From NCBI RefSeq assembly GCF_029846175.1, contig NZ_JARWAC010000021.1:124001-188000 (forward strand): a stretch of DNA of 64,000 bases, written 5' to 3'. Shown in pieces: positions 46,116-54,280 of the stretch (its first letter is position 1; each line of letters opens with the position of its first letter). The notes under the pieces are model-generated. The model worked only from the letters and a program-made list of their open reading frames with translations, did no database searches and was not told where the DNA came from. A program made the position numbers and the translations under genes. This stretch comes from Sphaerisporangium sp. TRM90804. GTDB taxonomy: Bacteria; Actinomycetota; Actinomycetes; Streptosporangiales; Streptosporangiaceae.

Positions 46116-48350
46116 GTGGCCGGTCGGTGGCAGCGCACCCGGATGGTGTCCGTAGTCGGCGCTGGAGCTCTGGTTCTGGTCGGCGGTGGTTCCGCCGGCA
46201 CGGCGGTCGCGGAGGATCGGGGGTACGCCGACCCGCCCGACATGGCCGAAGGCCCTGGGCTGAGCCTGCGCCTGGTGGGCCCTGAGGGCCCCGCCCGGCC
46301 GGGCGCGCCGGTCACGCCGGGGCAGGTGCTGCGGTTCAGCGTGCGGATCCAGGGGCCGGCCGACCGTGCCCGCCTGGCCGTGGTCGCCACCCCCGTGGGC
46401 GCGCTCGCGTCCGTCGGATGCGCGGACGCCTCGGGCACGCCGGGGAGGTCGTCGCCACGCGCCCAGGTGTGCGGGTTCGACGACATCTCCAGCCCTCGCA
46501 CCGTGGACGTCGCGGTCACCATCCCGCCGCACGCGGAGGAGGTCCGCCTGCGGGCCGTCGCCCATCTGCGCGACCCCGGTGGCGTGCAGTGGATCAAGAG
46601 GATGGCGGGCGCCGACATCCGGATCGCCGGCGCGTCCGGCCGGGTCGGCGAGCGCGGGCTGGAGAAGGGCCCGCTCGGCCTGTCCCGCCCGTCGTCCCCC
46701 GCCCGGGGCCCCGCCGAGGGCGGCCCGGCCGGCTCCCGCCCGTCGTCCCCCGCCCGGGGGCCGGCCCAGGCCGGTCCGGCCGCCTCCGCGCGCCCGGGCA
46801 CGCCGGTCCCGGATCCGGGACCGGACGCGAATCCGGGCCTGGACCCCGACTCGGACATCTATCCCGAGCTGGTGCCCCTGGGCTCCGCCCTCCCGGCCGC
46901 CGCCGTGCCGCCCTCCGGGACCATCACCCCCGGCCGCCCCGGCCCCGGCACGGACACCACGACCCCGGCCCCGTCCCCCGCCGGAGCCCCGGCCCCTGAC
47001 GTCGCCCCGCCCGGTGCCGCCCCGGCCTCCGGCAAGGACGGCGCCTCCGGCAAGGACGGCGCCTCCGGCGGGTCGGATACGTCGGGGAAGGCCGGTGAGC
47101 CCGGCAAGGCCGGGTCGCCGGTCGCCGAGAGTGGGATGCCCCCCGGCTCCGGTGAGTCCTCGGCCGGCTCGGCCCCGATTGGTTCGGCTCCGGCCGGTTC
47201 GGCCCCGATTGGTCCGGCTCCGGCTGGTTCGGCTCCGGTCGGCGCGGGCCCCCTTCTCGTCACGCCGGGGATGCCGCCCTGGCCGCGCACGCCCGGCACG
47301 CCCGGCGGGTCCGGCGGGTCCGGCACGTCCGGCGGGTCCGGCGGGTCCGCGTCCGGTGGGCCCGCGCCCAGCGCGTCCGGTGGGTCCGTGCCCGGCACGC
47401 TCGGCGGGTCCACGTCCGGTGCGTCCGGTGCGTCCGGTGGGTCCGTGCCCGGTACGGACGGGGGCGCGTCCTCGGCTGGGGAGTCCTCGTCGGGGGCGGC
47501 GGGTGCGCCGTCTCCGTTCGACCTGATCGGTGTGCCGTCGCCCGGGCGCGGTGAGCCGTCGCTGGCCGCGGCGCACGGCGGGGCGTCTCCTGCCGGTGTG
47601 CACGGGGTGCCGTCCGGGGTGGGCGTGCCGGATCTTCCCGCGGTGGCCGAAGGCGCGCCCGAGGGGGCGAGCGAGAGGCACGGCACCAGCCCACGCGCGG
47701 GACGGTCGGCGCGCACGCCCGTCAAGGCCCGGCGGACGCACGCGGGCGTGCCCGGCGCCGCGGTGGCGGCCCCGCGCCGCGCGGCCGGTGCTCCGGGACG
47801 GCGCGCGGCGCTGGGGCCCGTCAACGCGCCCGCGCCCATGCCGCTCAAGATCCAGGCGCCCGTGCCCGTCCCGGCGCAGGCTCCGGCGGTCCCGCTGAGC
47901 GCGCCCATCGTCCCGATGCCGCTCGCCGGCGCGGTGCCGCCGGCCCCGGCTCCGGTGCCCGCTCCGGTGCTGCCGGGTGCCACGCCGGCGCCGGGAGTCG
48001 TCCCGCTGTCCGGCACGGGCCCCACCCCGGCTCCGGGCGCGCCGCAGGCCCCCGGGCCCGGCGTGGTGCCCACCCCGCTGCCCGGCCAGGCCGCGGCGCC
48101 GGGGTTCCCCGACGCCGGCGGGCTCTCGCCGGCGGCTCCGGCGCAGGCCGCGCCGCTGCCCCAGGAGATGGGGCCGGTGAAGCGCGATCTGGCGGCGGGA
48201 GCCGAGGAGGACGGGTTCGGCGGGGTGCGGAGCCTGCCCGCCGTGGCGGGCGCGGTGATGCTGTTGCTCGGGGCGCTGTGGGTGCAGATGAAGCTCAGGC
48301 GACGCCGGGCGGTGCGCAGAACCGCGACCGATCCGGGTTCTTGCGACTGA
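46116..48350 (+). CDS. large exported proline/glycine-rich protein with C-terminal anchor
   Basis: 744 residues. Signal peptide (RMVSVVGAGALVLVGGGSAG, cleavage near TAVAED). Residues about 45-180 look like one beta-sandwich: LSLRLVGPEG, PVTPGQVLRFSVRIQGPADR, VDVAVTIPPHAEEVRLRAVA, with a Cys pair (VGCADASG; QVCGFDD). The next 500 residues are Pro/Ala/Gly/Ser-rich, with repeats such as SAPIGSAPAG and GGSGTSGGSGG. A C-terminal membrane helix (AVAGAVMLLLGALWVQM) and a basic RRRRAVRR end anchor it in the membrane, not by sortase. GTG at 46116 with GGGGA upstream. Function unknown; it follows the transfer-like operon. Confidence 0.75.
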   Translation: MAGRWQRTRMVSVVGAGALVLVGGGSAGTAVAEDRGYADPPDMAEGPGLSLRLVGPEGPARPGAPVTPGQVLRFSVRIQGPADRARLAVVATPVGALASVGCADASGTPGRSSPRAQVCGFDDISSPRTVDVAVTIPPHAEEVRLRAVAHLRDPGGVQWIKRMAGADIRIAGASGRVGERGLEKGPLGLSRPSSPARGPAEGGPAGSRPSSPARGPAQAGPAASARPGTPVPDPGPDANPGLDPDSDIYPELVPLGSALPAAAVPPSGTITPGRPGPGTDTTTPAPSPAGAPAPDVAPPGAAPASGKDGASGKDGASGGSDTSGKAGEPGKAGSPVAESGMPPGSGESSAGSAPIGSAPAGSAPIGPAPAGSAPVGAGPLLVTPGMPPWPRTPGTPGGSGGSGTSGGSGGSASGGPAPSASGGSVPGTLGGSTSGASGASGGSVPGTDGGASSAGESSSGAAGAPSPFDLIGVPSPGRGEPSLAAAHGGASPAGVHGVPSGVGVPDLPAVAEGAPEGASERHGTSPRAGRSARTPVKARRTHAGVPGAAVAAPRRAAGAPGRRAALGPVNAPAPMPLKIQAPVPVPAQAPAVPLSAPIVPMPLAGAVPPAPAPVPAPVLPGATPAPGVVPLSGTGPTPAPGAPQAPGPGVVPTPLPGQAAAPGFPDAGGLSPAAPAQAAPLPQEMGPVKRDLAAGAEEDGFGGVRSLPAVAGAVMLLLGALWVQMKLRRRRAVRRTATDPGSCD

Positions 48351-48356
48351 ACACCC

Positions 48357-48384
48357 TTTACTGTTGCTTTCGCCCAACTAGTAT
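48357..48384 (+). promoter_or_regulatory. candidate promoter of second exported protein
   Basis: TTTACT (48357-48362) and TAGTAT (48379-48384) separated by 16 bp, in an AT-richer island between two very GC-rich genes. The start codon is 40 bp downstream, leaving room for a 5' leader with AAGCGGAGG at the ribosome-site position. Confidence 0.5.
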
Positions 48385-48424
48385 TTCCTTGACTTGATCG
48401 GCGAGCGCAACAAGCGGAGGCGAC

Positions 48425-49624
48425 GTGAGCGGGCGCGTACGTGTTACGGCCGTGTCCGCCGTGCTGGCGTCGCTGGGGCTGACGGGAGCCGTGCTGCTGG
48501 CCACGGCTCCCATGACGGCGCCCCGGGCGAACGCGGCACAGGTCGCGGCGGCCGACCCCACCGACCAGGTGGAGCCGACCGATCCCTACATCACCGAGAG
48601 CGGCGACCCCGGGGCCGACCCCGAGCTGGAGCCCGAGCCCACGGTGACGATCACCGTCACCCAGAGCCCCGACCCCGTGGTCACCACCACCAGGACGATC
48701 ACCCCGAAGGCCACGAGGAAGGTCACCAAGACCCCCAAGGCCAGCCCCACCAAGACCGCCCCGGTCGTGCCGCCCGCACCCGTGGAGCCGCCGCCGACCG
48801 TTCCCAGCGCGCCGGTCATCCCGTCGTCCGATCCGGTCGTGCCGCCCACCACCCCGACCGAGTCGGTTCCCGTCCCTGAGGTGTCGCTGGCGCAGGTGTC
48901 GCCCCCCGCGCAGGACACCGCCACGGCACCGAGCACGTCCTTCGAGGAGCCGACCCCCGACTCCGTGCCCATCGAGATCCGCAACGCCTCCCCCGAGTAC
49001 GACCAGCTCACGCTGAGCAGGAAGCTCGCGATCCCGGGCGTGCTGCTCGCCGTCCTGGTGATGCTGGGAGTGTTCATCTTCGAGGGCAGGATCCGCCGCA
49101 TGGCGCACGCGGCGGCCGTCCGCCGGGCGGGGCCGCGCGGGGCGGGGCGTCACCGCGGCGCCGACCTCGCCGGGGGCTACCCGATGCCCGGCTACCCGAT
49201 CTACCACGACGGTACGGCGTACGCGCCGATCATCAGCTTCGTGCCGGTGCAGGGCTTCCCGAACGCGCCGGGCCAGGAGGGCTACCAGCCCGTCTACGGC
49301 GACCCCACGGGGTTCGACGCGTACGGCCGCCCGGAGCAGGGCTTCGGGGCCCCCGGAGCCGTGGGGCCCGCGGAGCCGTGGCCCCGCAGGGAGCCGCAGG
49401 GCGGCTCCGGCGCTCCCGGGGACGCGACGGCGGTCATCCCCGCGGCCGGAAGCGCGTCGCCCAAGGCCGGGCCGGGTGAGCCGTTCGCCGGCAAGTCGGA
49501 GGAGCTGGGCTCGCACGCCTCCGACGGCCGCACGTTGCGCGGGCCGCTCCCCGGCGAGCAGGGCGCTCAGCCCGCCGAGCCGCGCCGCGGCCTGCTCGGC
49601 AGGTTCCGCCGCGACAAGCCCTGA
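48425..49624 (+). CDS. exported proline-rich single-anchor membrane protein
   Basis: 399 residues. Signal peptide (VTAVSAVLASLGLTGAVLLA, cleavage near RANAAQ), then about 140 extracytoplasmic residues rich in Pro, Thr and Val with repeated acidic and basic blocks (PTVTITVTQSPDPVVTTTRT; TPKASPTKTAPVVPPAPVEP). A membrane helix follows at about 202-220 (AIPGVLLAVLVMLGVFIF) with a cytoplasmic tail of about 180 residues: Arg-rich, then Gly/Pro/Tyr-rich (PGYPIYHDG, PVYGDPTGFDAYGRPEQG). No known domain. Topology resembles the protein before it, and the two may act together. GTG start with GCGGAGG upstream. Confidence 0.75.
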   Translation: MSGRVRVTAVSAVLASLGLTGAVLLATAPMTAPRANAAQVAAADPTDQVEPTDPYITESGDPGADPELEPEPTVTITVTQSPDPVVTTTRTITPKATRKVTKTPKASPTKTAPVVPPAPVEPPPTVPSAPVIPSSDPVVPPTTPTESVPVPEVSLAQVSPPAQDTATAPSTSFEEPTPDSVPIEIRNASPEYDQLTLSRKLAIPGVLLAVLVMLGVFIFEGRIRRMAHAAAVRRAGPRGAGRHRGADLAGGYPMPGYPIYHDGTAYAPIISFVPVQGFPNAPGQEGYQPVYGDPTGFDAYGRPEQGFGAPGAVGPAEPWPRREPQGGSGAPGDATAVIPAAGSASPKAGPGEPFAGKSEELGSHASDGRTLRGPLPGEQGAQPAEPRRGLLGRFRRDKP

Positions 49625-50105
49625 CGAGGACCGCCCGGCCGGGTGAGCGCATGCGGCCGGGGCCGGCTCGCCGCCCCCGTGGTTGGTTCGTCCTCCGGAG
49701 TGGGTGCGGCCCCGACCAGGCCGGTCGGCTGACCCCGTGATGGTCCGCTCTCCGGGGCGGGCGCCGGCCACCCAGGCCACCCAGGTCGGCCCGCTACCCC
49801 GTGATGGGTCCGGTCTCCGGAGCGGGGTGCGGCCACCAGGCCACCCAGGCCGGCCCGCTGTACACGTGAGCGGCGCGATCTGTGGAACGGGGCCTGCCGC
49901 ATCCGCGTCCCAGGGGCGCTGAGAGCGTCCCTGGCGCCCTGACGGCGGCCTTGAGCCCCAGGAGAGTGCGGAGGGCTTCCCCGGCCGTCCTCGACGACAG
50001 GGGAGTGTCGCTCGTGCGACCGGCCAGGCCCGCCCCTCACTCAGAGGCCGGGTGAGGGGGCCGAGGCGCGGGTGACCGGCCTCGGCCCTCCTCTGACCGG
50101 GCGGC
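49625..50105. repeat. 481-bp intergenic region with 64-bp direct repeats
   Basis: Between the exported-protein gene and the convergent sdh1 operon. Two long copies begin CCCCGTGATGG or CCCCGTGATGGG at 49733 and 49797 (64-bp period), each including GGCCACCCAGGCC-like sequence; an older, partial copy lies before them from about 49681. The remaining 49863-50105 has no gene, terminator or RNA that I can recognise. Confidence 0.75.
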
Positions 50106-50888
50106 TCAGCCCGCCTTGGAACCGGAGGGGTTCGACGAGCCGGGCCGCTTGAAGATCTTGCTGCCCAGCCACACCAGCGGGTCGTACTTCCGGTCGACGA
50201 CGCGCTCCTTCATCGGGATCAGCGCGTTGTCAGTGATCTTGATGTGCTCGGGGCAGACCTCGGTGCAGCACTTGGTGATGTTGCAGTACCCGAGGCCGTG
50301 CTCCTCCTGGGCCGAGTCCTTGCGGTCGGCCACGTCGTACGGGTGCATGTCCAGCTCGGCGATCCGCATGAGGAAACGCGGGCCGGCGAACGCCGGCTTG
50401 TTCTCCTCGTGGTCGCGGATCACGTGGCAGACGTTGTTGCACATGAAGCACTCGATGCACTTGCGGAACTCCTGGGACCGCTCGACGTCGATCTGCTGCA
50501 TGCGGTACTCGCCGGGCTTGACGTTGTCCGGCGGGGTGAAGGACGGGATCTCCCGCGCCTTCTGGTAGTTGAACGAGACGTCGCAGACCAGGTCCTTGAT
50601 GACCGGGAACGTGCGCATCGGCGTCACGGTGATCGTCTCGTACTCGGTGAAGGTGGACATCCGCGTCATGCACCCGAGGCGGGGCTTGCCGTTGATCTCC
50701 ACCGAGCACGAGCCGCACTTGCCCGCCTTGCAGTTCCACCGCACCGCGAGGTCGGGCGCCTGGGTCGCCTGAAGCCGGTGGATGACGTCGAGCACGACCT
50801 CGCCTTCGTTGACCTCGACGACGAAGTCCTCCAGCGCGCCCTCGCCGCCCTCGCCTCGCCAGACGCGGAACTTGGCCTTGTACCCCAT
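50106..50888 (-). CDS. sdhB: succinate dehydrogenase iron-sulfur subunit (Sdh1 type)
   Basis: 260 residues. Plant-type [2Fe-2S] cysteines C53, C58, C61 and C73 (CKAGKCGSC and RLGC). Two more clusters: C144/C147/C150/C154 (CIECFMCNNVC) and C202/C207/C208/C212 (CNITKCCTEVC). All three cluster sites are intact, so it can carry electrons from the flavoprotein to the membrane subunit. The frame is open upstream inside sdhA; the ATG at 50888 overlaps the sdhA stop by one base (TGATG). It matches Rv0247c of the mycobacterial Sdh1 operon. C-terminal Gly/Ser/Pro tail is short. Confidence 0.95.
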   Translation of the reverse strand: MGYKAKFRVWRGEGGEGALEDFVVEVNEGEVVLDVIHRLQATQAPDLAVRWNCKAGKCGSCSVEINGKPRLGCMTRMSTFTEYETITVTPMRTFPVIKDLVCDVSFNYQKAREIPSFTPPDNVKPGEYRMQQIDVERSQEFRKCIECFMCNNVCHVIRDHEENKPAFAGPRFLMRIAELDMHPYDVADRKDSAQEEHGLGYCNITKCCTEVCPEHIKITDNALIPMKERVVDRKYDPLVWLGSKIFKRPGSSNPSGSKAG

Positions 50889-52795
50889 CAGGACTCCTTC
50901 ACGAGCGCGTCGTAGTCCGCGAGCTCGTCGGCGGTGACGTACTTGCTGAGCTCGGCGCGGTCGAACAGCCGGAACAGGTCGTCCCGCATGGGGGGCTGCT
51001 CCTTCTCCTCGACCGAGACCTCGCCGTCGGCGGTGAGCGCGCACACCAGCAGCTTGCGGCGCCACTCGGCGGACATGCCGGGGAAGTCGTCGCGGGTGTG
51101 CCCGCCGCGGCTCTCCTCGCGGATCAGCGCGGCTCGGGCCACGCAGTCGGAGACGAGCAGCATGTTGCGCAGGTCGATGGCGAGGTGCCAGCCCGGGTTG
51201 TAGATGCGGCCGCCCGGGGCGCCGGTGGCCGCCGCCCGCTCCTTGAGCTTGGTGACGACCTCCAGGGCCTCCTTGACCTCCTCGGCCTTGCGGATGATGC
51301 CCACGAGCTCGTTCATGGTGCGCTGCAGCTCGTGGTGCACCTCGTACGGGTTCTCCCCGCCGGCGCGCGACAGCGGGGCCACGGCCTCGATCTCGGCCGC
51401 GCGCATCACGTCGTCCGGGGTGACCGGCCGGGCCGCGAGCCGGTCGACGTACGCCGCCGCGCCGGCGCCGGCGCGGCGGCCGAACACCAGCAGGTCGGAC
51501 AGCGAGTTGCCGCCGAGGCGGTTGGAGCCGTGCATGCCGCCCGACACCTCGCCGGCCGCGAACAGGCCCGGCACCGAGGAGGCGCCGGTGTCGGCCTCGA
51601 CCTCCACCCCGCCCATGATGTAGTGGCAGGTCGGGCCCACCTCCATGGGCTCGGCGGTGATGTCGACGTCGGCCAGCTCCTTGAACTGGTGGTGCATCGA
51701 CGGCAGCCGCTTGATGATCTCGGCGGCCGGCAGCCGGCTGGAGACGTCCAGGAACACGCCGCCGTGCGGCGAGCCGCGCCCGGCCTTCACCTCGGAGTTG
51801 ATCGCCCGGGCGACCTCGTCACGGGGCAGCAGCTCCGGAGGGCGCCGGTTGTTCGCCTGGTCGTTGTACCAGCGGTCGGCCTCCTCCTCGGTGGTGGCGT
51901 ACTTGTCCTTGAACACCTCGGGGATGTAGTCGAACATGAAGCGCTTGCCCTCGGAGTTGCGCAGCACCCCGCCGTCGCCGCGCACCGACTCGGTGACGAG
52001 GATGCCGCGCACCGACGGCGGCCACACCATGCCGGTGGGGTGGAACTGGATGAACTCCATGTTGATCAGGCTGGCGCCGGCCAGCAGCGCGAGCGCGTGC
52101 CCGTCGCCGGTGTACTCCCAGGAGTTGGAGGTCACGACGTAGGACTTGCCGATGCCGCCCGTGGCCAGGACGACGGCGGGCGCGTCGAAGCAGATCAGGC
52201 GGCCGGTCTCGCGCCAGTAGCCGAACGCGCCGCTGATCCCGGCGTCCCGCGCGGGGCCCTGCTTGAGCAGGGTGGTGATCGTGCACTCGGCGAAGACCTT
52301 GATGTACGCCTCGGCGTCGCCGTGCAGCCTCTCGTCCTCCTGCTGGAGGGCGACGACGCGCTGCTGGAGCGTGCGGATCAGCTCCAGGCCGGTGCGGTCG
52401 CCGACGTGGGCCAGCCGGGGGTACTCGTGCCCGCCGAAGTTGCGCTGGCTGATGCGGCCGTCCTTGGTGCGGTCGAACAGCGCGCCCCAGGCCTCCAGCT
52501 CCCACACCCGGTCGGGTGACTCCTTGGCGTGCAGCTCGGCCATGCGGGGGTTGTTGAGGAACTTGCCGCCGCGCATGGTGTCGCGGAAGTGCACCATCCA
52601 GTTGTCGTCGGAGTTGACGTTGCCCATCGCGGCGGCGGCGCCGCCCTCGGCCATGACGGTGTGCGCCTTGCCGAACAGCGACTTGCACACGATGGCGGTG
52701 CGCTTGCCCTGCTGGCGGGCCTCGATGGCGGCCCTCAGCCCGGCGCCGCCCGCTCCGATGACGACGACGTCGTATTCATGTCGCTCGATGTCCAC
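50888..52795 (-). CDS. sdhA: succinate dehydrogenase flavoprotein subunit (Sdh1 type)
   Basis: 635 residues. FAD-binding VVVIGAGGAGLRAAIEAR at residues 9-26; KAHTVMAEGGAAAAMGN has the histidine expected to bind FAD covalently; HPTGMVWPPSVRGILVTE and RGDGGVLRN form the active-site region; MGGVEVEADTGASSVPGLFA is the second FAD segment. It oxidises succinate to fumarate. GTG start at 52795 with AAGGA 9 nt upstream. Centre of the anchor-sdhA-sdhB operon. Confidence 0.96.
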   Translation of the reverse strand: MDIERHEYDVVVIGAGGAGLRAAIEARQQGKRTAIVCKSLFGKAHTVMAEGGAAAAMGNVNSDDNWMVHFRDTMRGGKFLNNPRMAELHAKESPDRVWELEAWGALFDRTKDGRISQRNFGGHEYPRLAHVGDRTGLELIRTLQQRVVALQQEDERLHGDAEAYIKVFAECTITTLLKQGPARDAGISGAFGYWRETGRLICFDAPAVVLATGGIGKSYVVTSNSWEYTGDGHALALLAGASLINMEFIQFHPTGMVWPPSVRGILVTESVRGDGGVLRNSEGKRFMFDYIPEVFKDKYATTEEEADRWYNDQANNRRPPELLPRDEVARAINSEVKAGRGSPHGGVFLDVSSRLPAAEIIKRLPSMHHQFKELADVDITAEPMEVGPTCHYIMGGVEVEADTGASSVPGLFAAGEVSGGMHGSNRLGGNSLSDLLVFGRRAGAGAAAYVDRLAARPVTPDDVMRAAEIEAVAPLSRAGGENPYEVHHELQRTMNELVGIIRKAEEVKEALEVVTKLKERAAATGAPGGRIYNPGWHLAIDLRNMLLVSDCVARAALIREESRGGHTRDDFPGMSAEWRRKLLVCALTADGEVSVEEKEQPPMRDDLFRLFDRAELSKYVTADELADYDALVKES

Positions 52796-52804
52796 TGATG
52801 ATCC

Positions 52805-53620
52805 TTATGCGAGCGGGAAGTTGACGATGCCCTTGGCGACCAGGCGCACGTACAGGTCGGCCAGCATGACCGAGTACATCGACAGCCAGGCCAGCAGCAT
52901 GTGCCGGGAGTTGAGCTTGGACACGAACGTCCACATCTTGTAGCGCACGGGGTGCTTGGAGAAGTGGTTGAGCCGGCCCGCCGTGATGTGGCGGCAGGAG
53001 TGGCAGCTCAGCGTGTACGCCCAGATCAGCACGACGTTGATCCACAGGATGACCGTGCCGAGGCCGACGTGGCCCCAGTTGCCCTCGTGGTCGCGCAACG
53101 CCAGGACGGCGTCCCAGGTGAGCACGGCGGCGATGAGGATGGCGCCGTAGAAGAAGTAGCGGTGGACGTTCTGGATGATCAACGGCAGGCGCGTCTCACC
53201 GGTGTACTTCTTGTGCGGCTCGCCGACGCCGCACGCCGGCGGGGACAGCCAGAACGCGCGGTAGTAGCCCTTGCGGTAGTAGTAGCAGGTGAGGCGGAAC
53301 CCGGCCGGCAGCCCGAGGATGAGGAAGCCGGGGGGAAGCGTCCACCAGTCGCCGAGCGGCGCGAGCCCGAGGAACCGTGCCCCCTCGGGGCACGACGTCG
53401 CCAGGCAGGGCGAGGAGAACGGGGCGATATACGGCTCGATGAAGTAGCTCTTGTCGAAGATCGCCCAGAATCCGTAGACGAGGAAAGACGAGAGTGCCGC
53501 GAATGTGATGGCCGGGGCCAGCCACCATCGATCCGTCCGCAGGGTGCGGGCCTTTATCTGGGCCCGCTGCTTGCGCTGCGACGGTTCACTGGGCGGCCGG
53601 CCGGCCGTTGTCTGGGTCAT
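52805..53620 (-). CDS. Sdh1-type membrane anchor subunit
   Basis: 271 residues with five probable membrane helices (about 36-56, 93-113, 155-175, 187-207 and 240-262). It matches the unusual membrane subunit of mycobacterial Sdh1 (Rv0249c), unrelated to common SdhC/SdhD. Conserved-looking cysteines and histidines: C72, C77, C112, C130, H136, H153 and the cluster LSCHSCRHI (C206, H207, C209, H211). Structural work on mycobacterial Sdh1 reported a Rieske-type [2Fe-2S] cluster in the membrane arm; some of these residues could hold it, which is inference. ATG at 53620 is used, since the upstream GTG at 53635 has no spaced ribosome site. Confidence 0.87.
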   Translation of the reverse strand: MTQTTAGRPPSEPSQRKQRAQIKARTLRTDRWWLAPAITFAALSSFLVYGFWAIFDKSYFIEPYIAPFSSPCLATSCPEGARFLGLAPLGDWWTLPPGFLILGLPAGFRLTCYYYRKGYYRAFWLSPPACGVGEPHKKYTGETRLPLIIQNVHRYFFYGAILIAAVLTWDAVLALRDHEGNWGHVGLGTVILWINVVLIWAYTLSCHSCRHITAGRLNHFSKHPVRYKMWTFVSKLNSRHMLLAWLSMYSVMLADLYVRLVAKGIVNFPLA

Positions 53621-53766
53621 CGGAGAACTCTCCACCTCCGCGGACCGCGTCGCCTGTCGGCGCGAGATCCGGTTTACGTTTTGGCTGGGAGCCGCGCGCG
53701 TTCGCGCCGATCACACAGCCGCGCGCGTGCCGGTGGGGGCTACGTTACGACGGCCTGATACCGCCG

Positions 53767-53818
53767 TGTGAGCAGGGTCACTCACTTTTTCGACCGACCC
53801 GGTGTGATTCCTGTCACG
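53767..53818 (-). promoter_or_regulatory. two Crp-like sites upstream of the sdh1 operon
   Basis: TGTGAGCAGGGTCACT (53767-53782) and TGTGATTCCTGTCACG (53803-53818). Both fit TGTGA-N6-TCAC and the Streptomyces Crp pattern GTG-N6-GNCAC exactly. Centres are 36 bp apart, 155-191 bp before the first start of sdh1. The promoter itself is not obvious. An MrpA/Crp-type regulator is the natural candidate. Confidence 0.6.
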
Positions 53819-53833
53819 TCGCCGTCAAGCTCC

Positions 53834-54280
53834 CTAACCTTGGCCGTTCCTTGGGAGTTTGACGACCGACACGAAGAAGTCGTCGATCTGCCGGACCACC
53901 TGGATGAACTGCTCGAAGTCCACCGGCTTGGCCACGTAGGCGTTCGCGTGCAGATTATAGCTCCGCAGGATGTCCTCCTCGGCCTCCGACGTGGTCAGCA
54001 CGACGACGGGGATGCTGCGCAGGGTGGCGTCGGCCTTGATGTCCTCCAGCACCTCCCGGCCGTCCTTGCGTGGCAGGTTGAGGTCGAGCAGCACGAGGTC
54101 GGGCCGGGGCATGCCGGCGTACTCGCCCTCCTGGCGCAGGAAGGCCATGGCCTGCTCGCCGTCGCTCACCACGTGGAGCTTGTTCTGCACCTTGTTGTGC
54201 TCGAACGCCTCCTTGGTCAGCAGGACGTCCCCGGGGTCGTCCTCCACGAGGAGGACGTCGATGAAGCGGTACTCAGCCAT
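53834..54280 (-). CDS. stand-alone response regulator receiver protein
   Basis: 148 residues, a receiver domain only, of the Rcp1-like type common beside bacteriophytochrome-like kinases. [18 protein letters not shown] carries the acidic pocket, D66 (VLLDLNLP) is the phosphorylation site, [12 protein letters not shown] has the switch Thr/Ser and [11 protein letters not shown] the conserved Lys. No output domain, so it acts by protein contact, possibly as phosphate sink or shuttle. It overlaps the kinase gene by 8 bp. Confidence 0.93.
   Translation of the reverse strand: MAEYRFIDVLLVEDDPGDVLLTKEAFEHNKVQNKLHVVSDGEQAMAFLRQEGEYAGMPRPDLVLLDLNLPRKDGREVLEDIKADATLRSIPVVVLTTSEAEEDILRSYNLHANAYVAKPVDFEQFIQVVRQIDDFFVSVVKLPRNGQG

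Noticed and set aside
46859-49780. Very long minus-strand ORF opposite the two exported-protein genes
   Set aside because: Its codons mirror the Pro/Gly/Ser repeats of the plus-strand genes. It has no domain, and the plus strand shows signal peptides, anchors and ribosome sites.
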